Below, piece by piece: positions 11,100 to 22,683 of a DNA stretch of 64,000 bases. The translations under genes were made by a program, and so were the position numbers. The notes beneath the pieces were generated by a model. It saw nothing but the letters and a program-made list of their open reading frames with translations, ran no database searches and was not told the DNA's origin. The stretch's first letter is position 1. Each line of letters begins with the position of its first letter. Source of the stretch: Laccaria trichodermophora (lineage: Eukaryota; Basidiomycota; Agaricomycetes; Agaricales; Hydnangiaceae); assembly GCA_018417955.1 (NCBI GenBank), contig JACTVC010000023.1, positions 372,001 through 436,000 of the forward strand. Reading direction: 5' to 3'.

Positions 11100-12680
11100 C
11101 CTTACAACATACGAAATCTCGAAAGAGAGCTACGCTTTCATTTTCACTTGCTTCGCTCTCATCACAATGTCAAGCATCCGTTCGACTCGGAGATGGGTTT
11201 CAATCCGATGTCAGAAGCCGACAATTCCCTCTCTTTCCTCCCAGTCTGAGTCTCAGGCAAACAGAAACTTGGGCGTCAGCAACCTAGGCTTCGCCTACTA
11301 AACATGGCACACGACTCTAAAGGAGTTGTTGCTACTGGAAGTTCTCCGTCCAAGCACGCAGCCCTGGAAGCCGCCACGCAGTCCTCCTCTCCTACGCGTC
11401 GTCAGCCGTCTCCTACTCTATAGCAGGGGCAGCAGCAGCCTCAACCACGGCAACTGTAAAAGTCTCCTCAGCCGCAGAAGCAGCCTCCCCAGCAGCAACA
11501 ACAGCCGATAGCCCCGTCTTCCCCAATCACCTCTTGGGCAACAACTCCCCCGAACTATGCTACTCAGCCCCAATAGCAGCACCCAACCTCGCCCAACCCC
11601 CTCCATCTCTCCCTCCAGCCACACATAACACACCTTCGCCCTCCCCTTCTCCCCCCTTCAAACAGATCTCCAACAAAAGCCCCCCCCCCGCGAACCCATC
11701 ATCCGCTCAAACTCCAAAAACCTGCTCCTCCCTACCCGAGGCGAAAAAAGCGACGACTTTTGGTGTCGGTTCTCCATAATCGCAAAAGAGGAATTGGCTG
11801 AACCCCGTGGTGTGAAAGGCTCTTCGTGGTTGAAGAAGACCCAAAACGGGAGCATGAGGTTTTGGGATCGTAGCGGTGTTGTTGATCATGAGTATGGTGG
11901 CTGGTGTTGAGTTGGGGTGTTTATTTAAATCGGAATGCCTCTGGGCATCAGCAGCCGAAGATTTTTGGAGGGTTTGGGAGTTCGGTGAGCTCGAGTGTGA
12001 GTGGGGTGGTGTGGTGTGGGAGGGGGGACGACGAGCAGCAGTTTGCATGTTAGTCTGATGTTTACTGTTGCGAGGCGGGAGCCGCAGCCGACGTTTACGG
12101 GTGTGCCGAGGCAGCATAGGACGTATGGGAGGAAGGCGGGGCGTTGTTTGATAACTGCCTTCCACCACCTCCCTCCCTCCTTCCCCAACCCCTGCTCCTT
12201 CCCTCCAATCGACCGCATCATCAACCAACCAGGATCTTCAAGCATATGATACGCCAAGTTCAAACTAACTCTGGGATACATCCACCACGATAACGCGTCC
12301 TGTCCGCTCTTTTTTTGTCTTATGCATATATACCATCCATCCCATCCACGCTTCATCCCTTTTCCGTTCAAGACTCCTTTTTTCGAACCCACCCACCCTT
12401 TACAACCCCCCTCATTATATTTAACTTTTCTAACGTGATGCCTGTCTTACTACACGCACGTACATATACCCATCTACTACGTACATATCCGACTTTCATG
12501 CTTCATTCCATCCCTATTTTTACTTGCAACCCTTTTTTTTCTTCGAACCCCTCATATTTTCTGAACCTCTGAACTCTTTGCAGGTACATATGCACAACAT
12601 ATTAATTTAACATAAAACTAGATGTTTTTCTTTTTTCTCATACGATCCACACTGGCATTCGGGTGCCTAGCATATACCCC
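11100..12680. other. Low-complexity stretch with possible degenerate coding piece
   Basis: Plus-strand codons around 11740-11870 read RGEKSDDFWCRFSIIAKEEL and then GSSWLKKTQNGSMRFWD, which look protein-like, but stops and frame changes follow. 11400-11700 is a proline/glutamine-rich repeat-like region. 12300-12600 is pyrimidine-rich, like a promoter or 5' leader, with no gene after it. I do not recognise the source gene. Confidence 0.35.
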
Positions 12681-12684
12681 TTGT

Positions 12685-12889
12685 CGAGGCCACCCCGCCA
12701 CGGCAAAAATACCAATGAAAAAAAAAAGGATGTGGGTAGAAGCGTACAATTTGAACATAATGCGGTTCTTGGGGAATTGAACCCCACTGGATAACAGGCC
12801 CCACTCAGCTTAAATTGAAGTCACAGTGGGTTATTCCAATGTACACCAGTGCCCGCCATACACATTCCAACTACATGCGCTTTTTTTTG

Positions 12890-12933
<44 letters not shown>

Positions 12934-14000
12934 TCGGCGACGTTCATTTAGTTGACATGAATCTTAAATATACTTACCCATTCATATGGTATGTCGAAGC
13001 CACGCCCCCACTGTGATGGCAAAAATAGCAATGGAAAAAGAAAAATACATGGATAGAGGTCTTTGATGTGGTTCTTGGGGAATTAAACCCACTGGATACA
13101 GGCGCCACTCAGCTCAAATATTGAAGTCACAGTGGGTGGGCAAAAATACCAATGAAAAAAAAAGTATTTGGGTTGAAGAGTACAATGTGGTTCTTGAGGA
13201 ATTGAACCCCACTGGATACAGGCGCCACTCAGCTCAAATTGAAGTCACAGTGGGTTGTTCCAATCTACACCAGTGCCCGCTATACACATTCCAACTACAT
13301 GCATTTTTTTTTTTTTTCAAATTCGGCTGCGAGTTGGTGATTCAGTTGACATGAATCTCAAATACACCCATCCAAACACAGGCGAATGCCTAGCGAATCA
13401 GTACTTATGGTACGTCGAGGCCACGCCGCCACGGCAAAAATATTAATGAAAAAAAAAAAGTACGCGGATAGAAGCGTTCATGCGGTTCTTGGGGAATTGA
13501 ACCCCACTGGGTACAGGCGCCACTCAGCTCAAATATTGAAGTCACAATGGGTTGTTCCAATCTACACCAGTGCCCACTATGCACATCACAACTAGCCACA
13601 GCATAACTACCGATAAAATTACTTGAATTAGAAAAAGAAAAAAACTTGTTCCACATTGTATGCGGTTCTAGATCTTTGGGAATTGGATACAGGCCCCACT
13701 GACCCCCCAAAAAAAATTGAAGCTATAGTGCCAGGCATTCCAATCTACACCTGTGAGTACTAGTGACCATTATACTCGAGATGCTTTTTTTTCTTCTTTT
13801 TTTTTTTTTTTTTGCAAACTGGGAATTGAATAGTGGCTGTGGTGACATCCATTCTGTCAGTCAATTTGATTTTTATATGTGCCCAATTGCAGGTGGACGG
13901 ATACCAAGCAGTTTCAAATCCCTAGTACTTATCTGTTGTCCATAGCTACCAAGTCAAAGCTTGGTCAAAGCTACATGCCGCCACAGCAAAAATGCCAACA
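12685..14000 (-). repeat. Tandem array of about five diverged units with tRNA-like B-box motif
   Basis: Units begin near 12685, 12989, 13141, 13412 and, much diverged, 13601. Each has a CGAGGCCACGCCGCCACGGCAA lead (partly lost in some), an A-rich run, a GGGGAATTGAACCCCACTGG core, CAGTGGGTTGTTCCAATCTACACC, and a homopolymer A or T run. Read on the minus strand the core is GTGGGGTTCAATTCCCC. This is a 4-5 bp stem around TTCAATT, matching a tRNA T-arm and the pol III B-box consensus GGTTCRANNCC at 12773-12783 and in two other copies. An A-box-like TAGCGGGCACTGG lies about 70 bp upstream on the same strand. The layout suggests a tandemly amplified tRNA-derived SINE. That it is or was transcribed is inference. 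Confidence 0.6.
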
Positions 14001-14541
14001 AAAATATATATATACACGATATAATCCTCACAAGCTTACACTATTTATTATCTAGCCTGGACTGAAATATGTTTGTTACACCCCTGTCAAACACACAGTA
14101 GCTGCACCAAAAGCTCAGCCAAAGCCTCACCCACTGAAATCTAAGAAAAAGTAGACTACAATAACAAGTTATAGTAGCCTATTGATCATCAATGCATACA
14201 ATTTTTCTGTGCACAGTTGTTGTAAATCTTACACGGTTGCTAAAGAATATGCATGTTAATGCATGATAGTCCCTATATAGTATGCCCAAGTATGCACAGT
14301 AAGCACTGTAGTCTCCTCTCCACGGTATGTCATACACAGCCATGTACAATAGTACATGGCTTTTCTAATGGCCCCAATAATACTATGTGATGAACTGGTG
14401 GATTCAGGTTCTAACATCACCACCTACTACAAGCTGGCAATAATGGTCTGTATTGCCCAATGAAAATTGAGAGCACACTAAATAAGAAGTATTTTACAGC
14501 TTTCCTGTAGATGCTTTGCATTGAAAACCCATGGTGATGGG
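14000..14541. other. AT-rich intergenic region
   Basis: Between the repeat array and the 3' end of the 7TM receptor-like gene I see no ORF of note, no RNA gene and no strong repeat apart from an ATATAT run near 14010. Confidence 0.6.
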
Positions 14542-16046
14542 TCAATGAGATGGCAGCCTTCCAGAATCATATTCCTCAACCTCAACATCCAAAGCTGATA
14601 TTTCCCTAAAAACCGTGACATCGTAGTTGAACCTACTAAAAAGCCCAGATTCCGGACGTGTTGTGAGAAGGAGGATGGCGTTGCAGGCACCACTTAGACT
14701 AAAAATAGCCATGACAGCAAGTGTAGCAGAGGAAGGAACAGTGTTGACAAGTCCGCGTTGTTCCTGCACAAATCCTATCCAGCGCACAACACTTAATGGT
14801 AAGGTAATCAGGCAATACATGCCCGGGTATCTATTAAACAAAATTAATTATGATGGTAAGGGGCAAAGTCCTTCACTTACAAAAGCATTATCAATGAACG
14901 GCGCCAGATGTCTTTGAGCTCCTCGGAAGAATCAGCACGATGTATGGTGAACTTCCACCACGAAACATCATCAAAGGTGATGTTTCCGCGGCTCCAGAAA
15001 TACAGGGGGGTGTATGTGATGATAGAGACGAGGAGTGTGATCCAGAACCACAAGTATTCACCGAAGAGCCGCCACATGAAGAAAGGTTGCCCAATCCAGC
15101 ACCAGTACTGCAGAGTGAATTCATCAACAGAGAGAAAAAGGTATTTGTATAGAAGTGGATTACCGGAGTTGGTCGCTCAAATCCTTCCCTGGCTCCATTG
15201 TTTAAGACATTACCAAGTAATATCAAGAGAGCAATAAAAAGCCAGATGACGCCAATGACGGCACCAGTGACTTTGTTTGATCGTATTGTTTTACCCATCC
15301 AGACGCCGATAAAGGTGTATAGAGCGATGGCCTGGTGAATATGTTCAGAAAGTAGTATGGCAGGGACTATGGGGCAACATACAAGGGTACTCAGAGCAAC
15401 CCCAACCTCACCTAACTGTTTGAGAATTGCTAAGGTAGTATGATGAGGTCTCTCAGTGCATTATCCAGGTGGCGAAGCAAATAAAAACCCACCTTGGGCT
15501 GAGCAAAATTCGCCAACTTCAACATGGCCGCTGCCAACCCATTTGAGATACATGACTGTACCGATGGCTTGCAATAAATCTGCAAAGAACAAGGAGAGCT
15601 GCATGTAAAACTCAATGAATGACTGGTACCGTAGGAAGGCAAAAATTGCAACGTACCATGAGAATGTCCATCGGTTTCCGAAAGATGTACCGCATTCTCA
15701 TTGGGGCACCACGGCGGCGCCGGACACGATATATGGTGTTGCGCTTCAAATGGGAAATAAGATGGCTCAGTTTTTTTCTGCAGGAGGAGGTCCGAGGTAC
15801 GTACGATAATGATGAAAAAAACGTACAGAACAGTTAGCAAACTAAGAAGACCGGCTTGAGCGGCAAGCTACATGGAGAGTGGTCGGCAGGGTGAGCGTTG
15901 ATATCAGTCAATACTGTATCACGTACTGTGAGGCCAATGGTGTCTCCTCTCGTTAAACAGTGAATCAAGGGGTCGCTGAGAGATGTATTGTATTGGTCAG
16001 GCGTGCATATTATGCCACTCTGCACCGGAACGTTGGTGGCATTCAT
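14542..16046 (-). CDS. Fungal 7TM (GPCR-like) membrane protein, copy 1
   Basis: Eight exons (16046-15927, 15867-15805, 15743-15657, 15598-15493, 15429-15383, 15331-15164, 15107-14881, 14830-14542) join in frame to 368 residues. Seven hydrophobic segments are visible, including LLSLLTVLYVFFIII after the short extracellular N-terminus, VIGVIWLFIALLILLG, YLWFWITLLVSIITYTPLYFW and YPGMYCLITLPLSVVRW. RNTIYRVRRRR forms the first basic cytoplasmic loop. This layout matches the glucose/Git3-like receptor-like proteins common in Agaricomycetes. The ligand is unknown. Every exon length except the last equals that of copy 2 at 51783-53312, so the two are recent duplicates. Copy 1 ends earlier because its cytoplasmic tail is shorter. 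Confidence 0.82.
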
Positions 16047-16239
16047 TGTAGGTGGAGGGTGCAACGAGGGAAGAGTTACTATAGGATTGAAAGTCGTGGA
16101 GGAAGGCTTAAATGTTGGGACTTGACAGAGCGCACTGCCCGCATGGACGTAGTATACCAAGGAGTGAACCTGTCACGAAAGTTTTGAGGGTGTACAGCTT
16201 GAACTCCCGTAAGTGCCAAAGGAAGGAAGATCGTGAGAC

Positions 16240-16910
16240 TAGCCTGTATCATTCCCCGTACTCGCGAGGGGAGATTTTTTATGATGAAGAGGTGGTCAAG
16301 TTCTTCAAGCCTTTCCTCGCTTTGCCTAAAGGGGCTCATATGGTTTTCCTCCATCGCCTACCCATCTGAAGCACAATTAGTGATAGGGCACGGCGGGGGA
16401 CTACTCCTACTTTCACCTCGTCCAGCCCGATCCAAACCCCACGACTATATTCGGATTCTCGTAAGAGCCCAAATACATTCCCTGGGAGTCCCAGCACGGT
16501 AATAACACGCCGTCATCACACACAGCCTGAGGTGACAGATATAACCAGAAAATGGCTGCTAGCAGTCTTCTTGGGAAGGGGCCGGACGTTACGCGGTCGA
16601 CAGTACAAAAAGCTGTCGTTGTTTATGCTTCGAAACCCGTTTCTGGACCGATACGGTCAAGATACGGTTGGTCAATACAGGATGGGCTGGGATGTAGGGA
16701 GAAACTCCGCGGCCGGGTGGTGGCTACTGCGCTTTTCAGAAAGAGGTGAGATTCGCCCGTCTGGCTTCAGACGCAAGTATTCTTGATGATTTTGGCTCCT
16801 CTTTGGAGGCGTCTCTTCGGGGACAGTTGACAGAGAGTGGGTTGTGCATGGATGAGCGAAGTCGTTCAGTAACATTTCGCTTGCAGGAACGAGTCTCCGC
16901 ACCAATACTC
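16240..16910 (+). pseudogene. AVL9 gene fragment (broken, introns retained)
   Basis: The plus strand matches exons 2-5 of AVL9 at 35050-35760. GEIFYDEEVVKFF with PFLALPKGAHM is followed by a stretch equivalent to AVL9 intron 2, then the GGACTACTCCTACTTTCACC exon, then its intron, then AASSLLGKGPDVTRSTVQKA, and finally ASILDDFGSSLEASLRGQL. Frames are interrupted between these blocks and the N- and C-terminal parts of AVL9 are absent. Because intron sequence is present, the copy arose by DNA duplication and not from mRNA. It sits tail-first between the 7TM gene and the M43 protease. Confidence 0.82.
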
Positions 16911-17134
16911 CGTGGTATCTTCACAAATACTTACATCGTGTTGAGTTGGAGCCTTGGGAGGCCACTACCCCGACACTACCCCAGGCTTTGAAGCCGCGGA
17001 AGATAACGTTATCTTGCCGTGATGACAGATGTCTGCTCATCAATAAGCGTCAACTTGGAGAGCAAAGCATAGATTGAAGCGTAATCATCGCAAGTTACAG
17101 CAAATTGTTCAGACATTTAAGATTCAGGCTCCCC

Positions 17135-18446
17135 CTACTCCGCATCTTCGCTTACTGGTGTCGGCGCTGCCGGGGTCGCTTTCGACGCTGCAGGGGTGTA
17201 AGTTACCTCGAGAACAGGCTTCTTAGCCCCTGCCTCCGATCCTGAACTGACAACAGGGGAGACTGACCCCTTTGCCGCTGACGACCCTTTGGTTGGAGTT
17301 GCACTGGGAGTGGAGGATGAGGCCGACGACGCTATGATTGTAGCATTCCGCGGGGATCTGAAGGCTCGTATGGCCTCGTGCATCCTGACCGCTTGACCCT
17401 TCGTGAACTCTCTCATACATGAATCGAATGAGTAGTCCATATAGTTGTCTGTCAAGAACGTAAGAAGAATTCCAGCAGACAAGAAATTAAACACGACGTA
17501 CGGATAGGATCCGGTGGACCTCCCGGGCAAGTATTCCTGCCAACAGGGCACCCTTCCGCACCTGAAGCTTCCGGTGCCGTATCCGCGACGTTATCCCCAA
17601 CCCCATCACACCCGTCCCCTTCGAACGTGTGGTAGAGCCCGAACCAATGTCCGACCTCGTGCACTGTCGTTCGGCCGAGGTTGTAGTTCTTGCGCTCACC
17701 GCCAGGGAAGGTGGAGTACCGGACAATGACACCGTCACTGATTGGGTCTTTGAAGTACTTGGAGGGCATGGAGCCGTATCCCAGTGAGGGGTTCGTCCTG
17801 TTGAATCCGGCGGTGTAGATGTTGAGAGTGGTAGCATCGCCTTGCCGATACGCCCGTTTGAGCTCTTGTTCTTGAGGTCTAGGCCAGTGTGAGCAGTTGC
17901 AGGAGGTAGGTCATAAGGGAAGACTACTCACGAGCCAGGGTAAACGTTCTCAAACCAATCTGCGTTCAAGATACGGGAAGTGTTCTTGTAATTGAACGAG
18001 ATTCCTGTGGTATTGAAGTCGGTATTCAACCTATCGACCTGGGCCTTGATCTGATAGTTTCTAGATGCACGGTCAGTACTGAGCTATCTTGGAAAGACTA
18101 TATCAACCCACGGGATCCAACCTCCCTCATATGTTTCGTTCGCTGCGATGATATGGAAGTACACATCAAATTTGACAGGCTTGACTTTTGCGGTGGCTTT
18201 CGAATCCTTGACATCGCGTTTGAACAATCTCACACTGTCCAATGCCTGCTCCATGAACACTCGCTCCTCCATCGTTACTACCGTCGCACATCCACGTCTA
18301 ATAACGCAGGATGAGCAACACCGTGGGGGATGAAGAGCGGACCCCACTTACCCTTCAATGATATCTGCAGATCGACTGCGGAGTGGTAACCCGACCACAA
18401 ATGCTGCCCAGAGCACAAGAACGAGGCAAAGACGTGAAGTGAACAT
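17135..18446 (-). CDS. Secreted M43 (pappalysin-type) zinc metalloprotease
   Basis: Five exons with clear GT..AG introns encode a secreted protease. A signal peptide (MFTSRLCLVLVLWAAFVVG) is followed by a short propeptide (RSADIIEG/RGCATVVTMEERVF). The VYFHIIAANETYEGG strand starts the catalytic domain. The zinc motif HEVGHWFGLYH matches HExxHxxGxxH, with the Glu as general base, and NYMDYS is the Met-turn. The family (fungal MEP1-type, M43B) cleaves extracellular proteins. The C-terminal tail of about 60 residues is rich in Ser, Thr, Ala and Pro, suggesting an O-glycosylated stalk. Its leader and 5' flank are duplicated at the left window edge and its 3' half is duplicated twice at 9-11 kb, so it belongs to an unstable local family. 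The start is fixed by the leader and by conservation with the copy at position 77. Confidence 0.88.
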
Positions 18447-18824
18447 TATTGAGAGGGGTCCAGCCCACTCTTGAGGTAATCGATGTTGTGGAAGAGAAAG
18501 AAGGGGCCTCGAGGACGCCTTGAAACTTGTCCCGAGAGGCTGTACTGTGTGTGCATGATGGTGCGTCAACAAAAGAAATCTTGCTTTATTGACACTAACG
18601 AGGTTGACGACCGCGAAAAGTCGACATGAAGCTTGAAATTTAATGAAAAATGAAGGTAAGAAAGGAACTAGGAGGTCAAAACCACCAGTCGAAATGGTTA
18701 TCAGTACCACCCGTTCGCCATCAAGTTTGAGCTTCCAACCCACAGCAAGAGTCAAGACCGACAACATCAGAAATTAGAAGGCAAACGGGAAACCACGAAA
18801 ATTCGTCAATAAACCTATCACGAC

Positions 18825-20317
18825 CTATGACTTGCTTCGCATGGTTAATCGCCTTGACTTTCCTAAACGTTTAGAACCTCCAGACGAGCCTCTCGCACCA
18901 CCTCTAGCACCACCACCTCTGCCTCTCCCACCACCTCCACCTCTACCACCTCTTCCTCCGTCCCTGCCGCCGAACCGTCCCTTGCCCCTTCCCGCACTGT
19001 CACCAAAGTCATCTGTCGACTCCTTCGTGTTTTGTTTTGAGCGCCTGCCAGCCCCGCCAAAGCCGTACTTCTGGTCCCGTGCTGAGCGAGCAAGACCGCG
19101 TCCTCCAGCTGCTTTGCCACGCTTGGCGGGACGGTCGGAGATAGCATCTTCGACTGCGATGTCGAAGTCGTCTTCACCTGCTTGGGGATTGTCCAGGATG
19201 TCTTTTCGTTCTGTGATATAACGTCAGCGAGTGCTTAGAAGGAGGGAAAAGGAAGTTAGCTTACTCCGCTTCAGCCCTTTCAGCCTCTCCTCCATTTCCT
19301 TCTTCGACCTCTCGCGCTCCTTGAGTTTCTCGATCTGTACTTGTTTTCCGAACTTCTTGCCTTCCCGCTCTTTTCGTTTTTCCTCGCTCTTTTTAATCCC
19401 GGCGCCTTCGTCTAGAAGGCGCTGACGGATCCGCTCCATGTGCGCGTCGTTTTTGACCATCTCGGCAAAGTAGTCCGAGGGCCGGGTGAAGGGGAACTTG
19501 AGTTTTGTGGCGAGGGCACGGGCGGCATTGGCACTATGCAATGCCTGTTTGTAACTGGCAGAGTTTAGGGATTGAGTATCAAAGTGTAGGATTTATCTCA
19601 AGGGAAAACGTACAAGGCTAGCTCGCGATTGAGGTCGTCATTGACATCAACTTCTATTGTTTCGGGGTATGATAGTGTTAACGTTTCTGTCCATGGCAAG
19701 GATGGATCAAGTTGAATTGCTTCACGGATACGTTCAAGAGCCATCTAGGCAAAAAAAAAGTTAGGCAATGATATCCGTGGTTAATGAGAACCCACCTTGT
19801 CGTCCACTTCAATTTTTTGGCGCGGAACCGCGTCCTCGTCCACATCTTCAGCTTCGTCGAGTAGCACCGCCGTTTCCTCCTCTTCATCTTCATCTTGTTC
19901 TTGATCGCTATCCTCCGGTGCATCCTCATCATCCGCTGCAGCGAACTCTTCGTCGTCATCCTCATCCTCATCGTCAACCGCAGCTTTTTCGTCTTCCCCT
20001 TCACCCTCACTCGCATCCCCCTCCGAGGAATCGTCATCCCCAGCCAGAGACCGTAGCTGGGCCTGGTCAAACTCATCCAGAGCGTCCTCACCCAAAGCCT
20101 TCATCAGCCTCGCCATACCCTCCTCGTCGACCCCCTCATCCTCATCGTCCTCGTCTTCATCGTCCGATTCGATAGGTTCCGCTATCGGCACGACCTTTTT
20201 GCTCCCACTGGATGGCGCCTGTCCCTTGCCCTGTTTCGACACTTTCTTTCCGAAAGTTTCTGGATCCCTTAGTGAGGAAGGCATCGCGATTTTTGCGGAC
20301 GAGAATGTTTTTGACAT
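18825..20317 (-). CDS. EBP2: rRNA-processing protein EBP2
   Basis: Four exons (20317-19796, 19744-19614, 19554-19265, 19210-18825) join in phase. The N-terminal half is very acidic (long Asp/Glu runs, about residues 45-160). The Ebp2 core follows: MALERIREAIQLDPSLPWTE, YKQALHSANAARALATKL, then PFTRPSDYFAEMVK and a lysine-rich coiled-coil helix (GKQVQIEKLKERERSKKEME). The C-terminus is a Gly/Arg-rich RGG tail ending SRRLTMRSKS, typical of nucleolar proteins. Ebp2 acts in the nucleolus in 27S pre-rRNA processing and 60S subunit assembly. It is a housekeeping gene and marks this segment as stable host genome. Confidence 0.93.
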
Positions 20318-20319
20318 TT

Positions 20320-20850
20320 GTTTGCACAGGAATTCGAAAAAGCTTGTATTTGTCGGTGTTTCAATCAGACGCCGACGCTGTTGACTTTGTCACAGCCCTT
20401 CTAAGTATTTCATGCAGGGCTTTACAACAAGTAACCAGTGCCGCAGTGCGACACGTTCCGAATTCAATCTCATCATCACTGACCTTTACAACCGCTCACT
20501 TAGTCCGAGGTGGGCGTAAAGTTCGGCTGGATGTGCAGGGCTGCTTGGAGTCTGACATACCAGTCAACCATCCGAAATTATCGCATATGGGAGAGACGAA
20601 GGTTCCACAAGAAGATAGAACGGCTGCCACTTCGCTGCGACACTCGATCTTCCCGACCTTCCTCGTCAGCAATATTTCGCTGGATCAAGGGATATCAAGG
20701 GGCAATCGAGGGGGCTAACTAAATCTGCGGAGCTACTAACCAAAACTCTATGTACTGACAAGTCGACGCTGAATCAAGGGGCAGTGACGGGAACTGACCA
20801 AACCTGGGGATCGACCAAAACTTCTATTGACGCCTGCTGCCGAGTCATGG
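20320..20850. other. Intergenic region
   Basis: This is the spacer between EBP2 (leftward) and the first F-box gene (rightward), so it is a divergent promoter region. Short ORFs at 20212-20722 overlap the EBP2 start and show no motif. Confidence 0.5.
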
Positions 20851-20857
20851 TATAAAG
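20851..20857 (+). promoter_or_regulatory. TATA box of F-box gene 1
   Basis: TATAAAG lies 42 bp before the ATG at 20893. This spacing fits a short 5' leader and supports the upstream start codon over the one at 21012. Confidence 0.5.
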
Positions 20858-20892
20858 TCTCTACCCTAATACTCGACCCCCCATCACTTTCC

Positions 20893-22193
20893 ATGGTTCG
20901 CTCGCATAACCTCCTTTCAAGATCGTTTTCAGAAGTGAGGCGTCGTTTTGTGTGAACTCCGATTAGTTGCCAAACGTCGTTATCTCATAGATTCCCCCAA
21001 TACCCTTTTCTATGGCAAAGTGGCAAATAGGCGCGGATTATAAGGGCGTCACTTTCCCCATGGAACTCGTTGAAGAAATTATCCAGTACGTGGCAGAAGA
21101 CCACGAACTGCTCAAGTCTTGCAGCCTTGCCTGCCACACATGGCTGAATGTTTGCCGTCCTCATCTCTTCCGACGCGTTTACTTAGACCACTTCAACATG
21201 GACGAGTTCGCCTCTCTTTCTCTTCCTATCAATTCCACTATCCCTATTTTTGCAAGAAATCTGGAGTTGGTTTCTTGCCAGGGCGGGGACCGCCGCTGGT
21301 TGCGTAGACTGGTGCCCTTCCTTACCGTCATGACGCACATTTCATATCTTCGTTTGGAAAATGTCGACTGGGTGGGGCTCCATGACCAGTCCAAGCGAAA
21401 CCTCATTTCCACCTTCACCGGCACCCTCACACACCTTACTCTCTCAAATATTTCCTTCACCACTCTCGGGGAAGTTACAACCCTCGCATCGTCATTTCCC
21501 CTTCTCGAGTCATTGGCCCTCATTCATATCAGCTGGCAGTCGGCTCCTTGTGTTCAGGATATTTCCATCGTACCGGATATCCTCCACCGCCTCCACGCTC
21601 CCCTCCGCTCGCTCAACCTTCATTCAACCTCTATCCGTCCTATAATGGCCTGGTTCATATCGCATGACCCCCCACATCCTCTCACCTCTCTCGACATCGA
21701 CTCAATCCGCATGGAAGATAGACTAATGATCGGCTCTTACTTCAAAGTCCTCGGATGCCGCTTACAAGACCTCAAAGTCGGCTTTGACAGGAACGTCTAC
21801 TGCGACGCCGTCCACAACGAAGCGCCGGACGAATGCCCCGGCCTATCAGGCCTCCTCTCTCTCCGCGTGCGCAGCTTCGAAATCACCAATTTTCTTGACG
21901 GAAGTGCTGGCTCGAGTTCAGCGACTGCGGCCCTACAAATGCTCAGGAATCTCAATCCCTCTATGTTACAAACCGTTATCTTCGTGATTGAATCTCTGTC
22001 TAGGTCTGGAGAACTAGACGGACATGCTATTCATTGGAAAGGATTGGATACAGCGCTGAATGGGAGCGCGTATGAGGGATTGCGGTGTGTTCGTTTTGAG
22101 GTGAAGGGGTTGATGAATAAGGATGGGTTTGCCGCTTTGATGCGTGCAAGGCTACCGCTGTGTGATGCTCGACGCATTCTTTGCATCCATTGA
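20893..22193 (+). CDS. F-box/LRR-type protein, copy 1
   Basis: A short exon (20893-20934, MVRSHNLLSRSFSE) joins in phase at an ATAG acceptor to a long exon (20991-22193), giving 414 residues. If that exon is not used, translation would start at 21012. The F-box-like N-terminus is FPMELVEEIIQYVAEDHELLKSCSLACHTWLNVCRPHLF. Leucine-rich segments follow, such as LTHLTLSNISF and FPLLESLALIHISW. Such proteins act as substrate adaptors of SCF ubiquitin ligases; the target is unknown. Gene 2 at 30717-32054 has the same two-exon plan and the conserved blocks DEFASL, RRWLRRLVPFL and LENVDW, so the pair are paralogs. Confidence 0.78.
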
Positions 22194-22199
22194 GGCGGG

Positions 22200-22675
22200 G
22201 CATTCCGAAGTAAGTAGATATCCCACACAAACGCAAAGATGTTCTCTCAATCCTCGTATCCTACACTTCTTAGACTTGCAATATCATGAGGCTATTGAAA
22301 TATTTTCGCTCTCTATCCGCCTTGTGAAATCTTCTCAACCTCTAGCATAGATACTTATTAAGGTCCAACTGTCTTTCTCGCGATGTGCATATGGATTACC
22401 AGGCTAGGTTAAGTATGCGGATTTCACTTTTTGTGTCATTGACTCGCCCTTGCTCTTTCAAAAAAATTCATGCATGTCTAGTTAGTATACAAAGTACTGC
22501 TTGCATAGTTTTGGTGGGATTTATGAAGCGTACAAAATGTTAGAAGCTGTCACATTGACCGACATCCCTCAGTAACCTGATTGTATCGATATCTCTTCAT
22601 GTCGGCAACGTTCCGAGGCTACAGCACATCTTCCAAAAATTCTCAATGTTTTCGAGGGCATGTAAAACTGCGTTT
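22200..22675. other. Intergenic region before the hAT element
   Basis: 3' flank of F-box gene 1; AT-rich, with no ORF or repeat worth naming. Confidence 0.55.
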
Positions 22676-22683
22676 ATTAGACT

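Noticed and set aside
12773..12783. A genuine tRNA gene in the repeat array
   Set aside because: Only the T-arm and a loose A box match; no acceptor or anticodon stem can be drawn, and the copies diverge.
14627..14917. 96-codon plus-strand ORF
   Set aside because: Antisense to the last exons of 7TM receptor copy 1.
18832..19221. 129-codon plus-strand proline-rich ORF
   Set aside because: Antisense of the Gly/Arg-rich EBP2 tail.
19768..20175. 135-codon plus-strand ORF rich in Pro/His/Arg
   Set aside because: It is the antisense shadow of the acidic Asp/Glu runs of EBP2.
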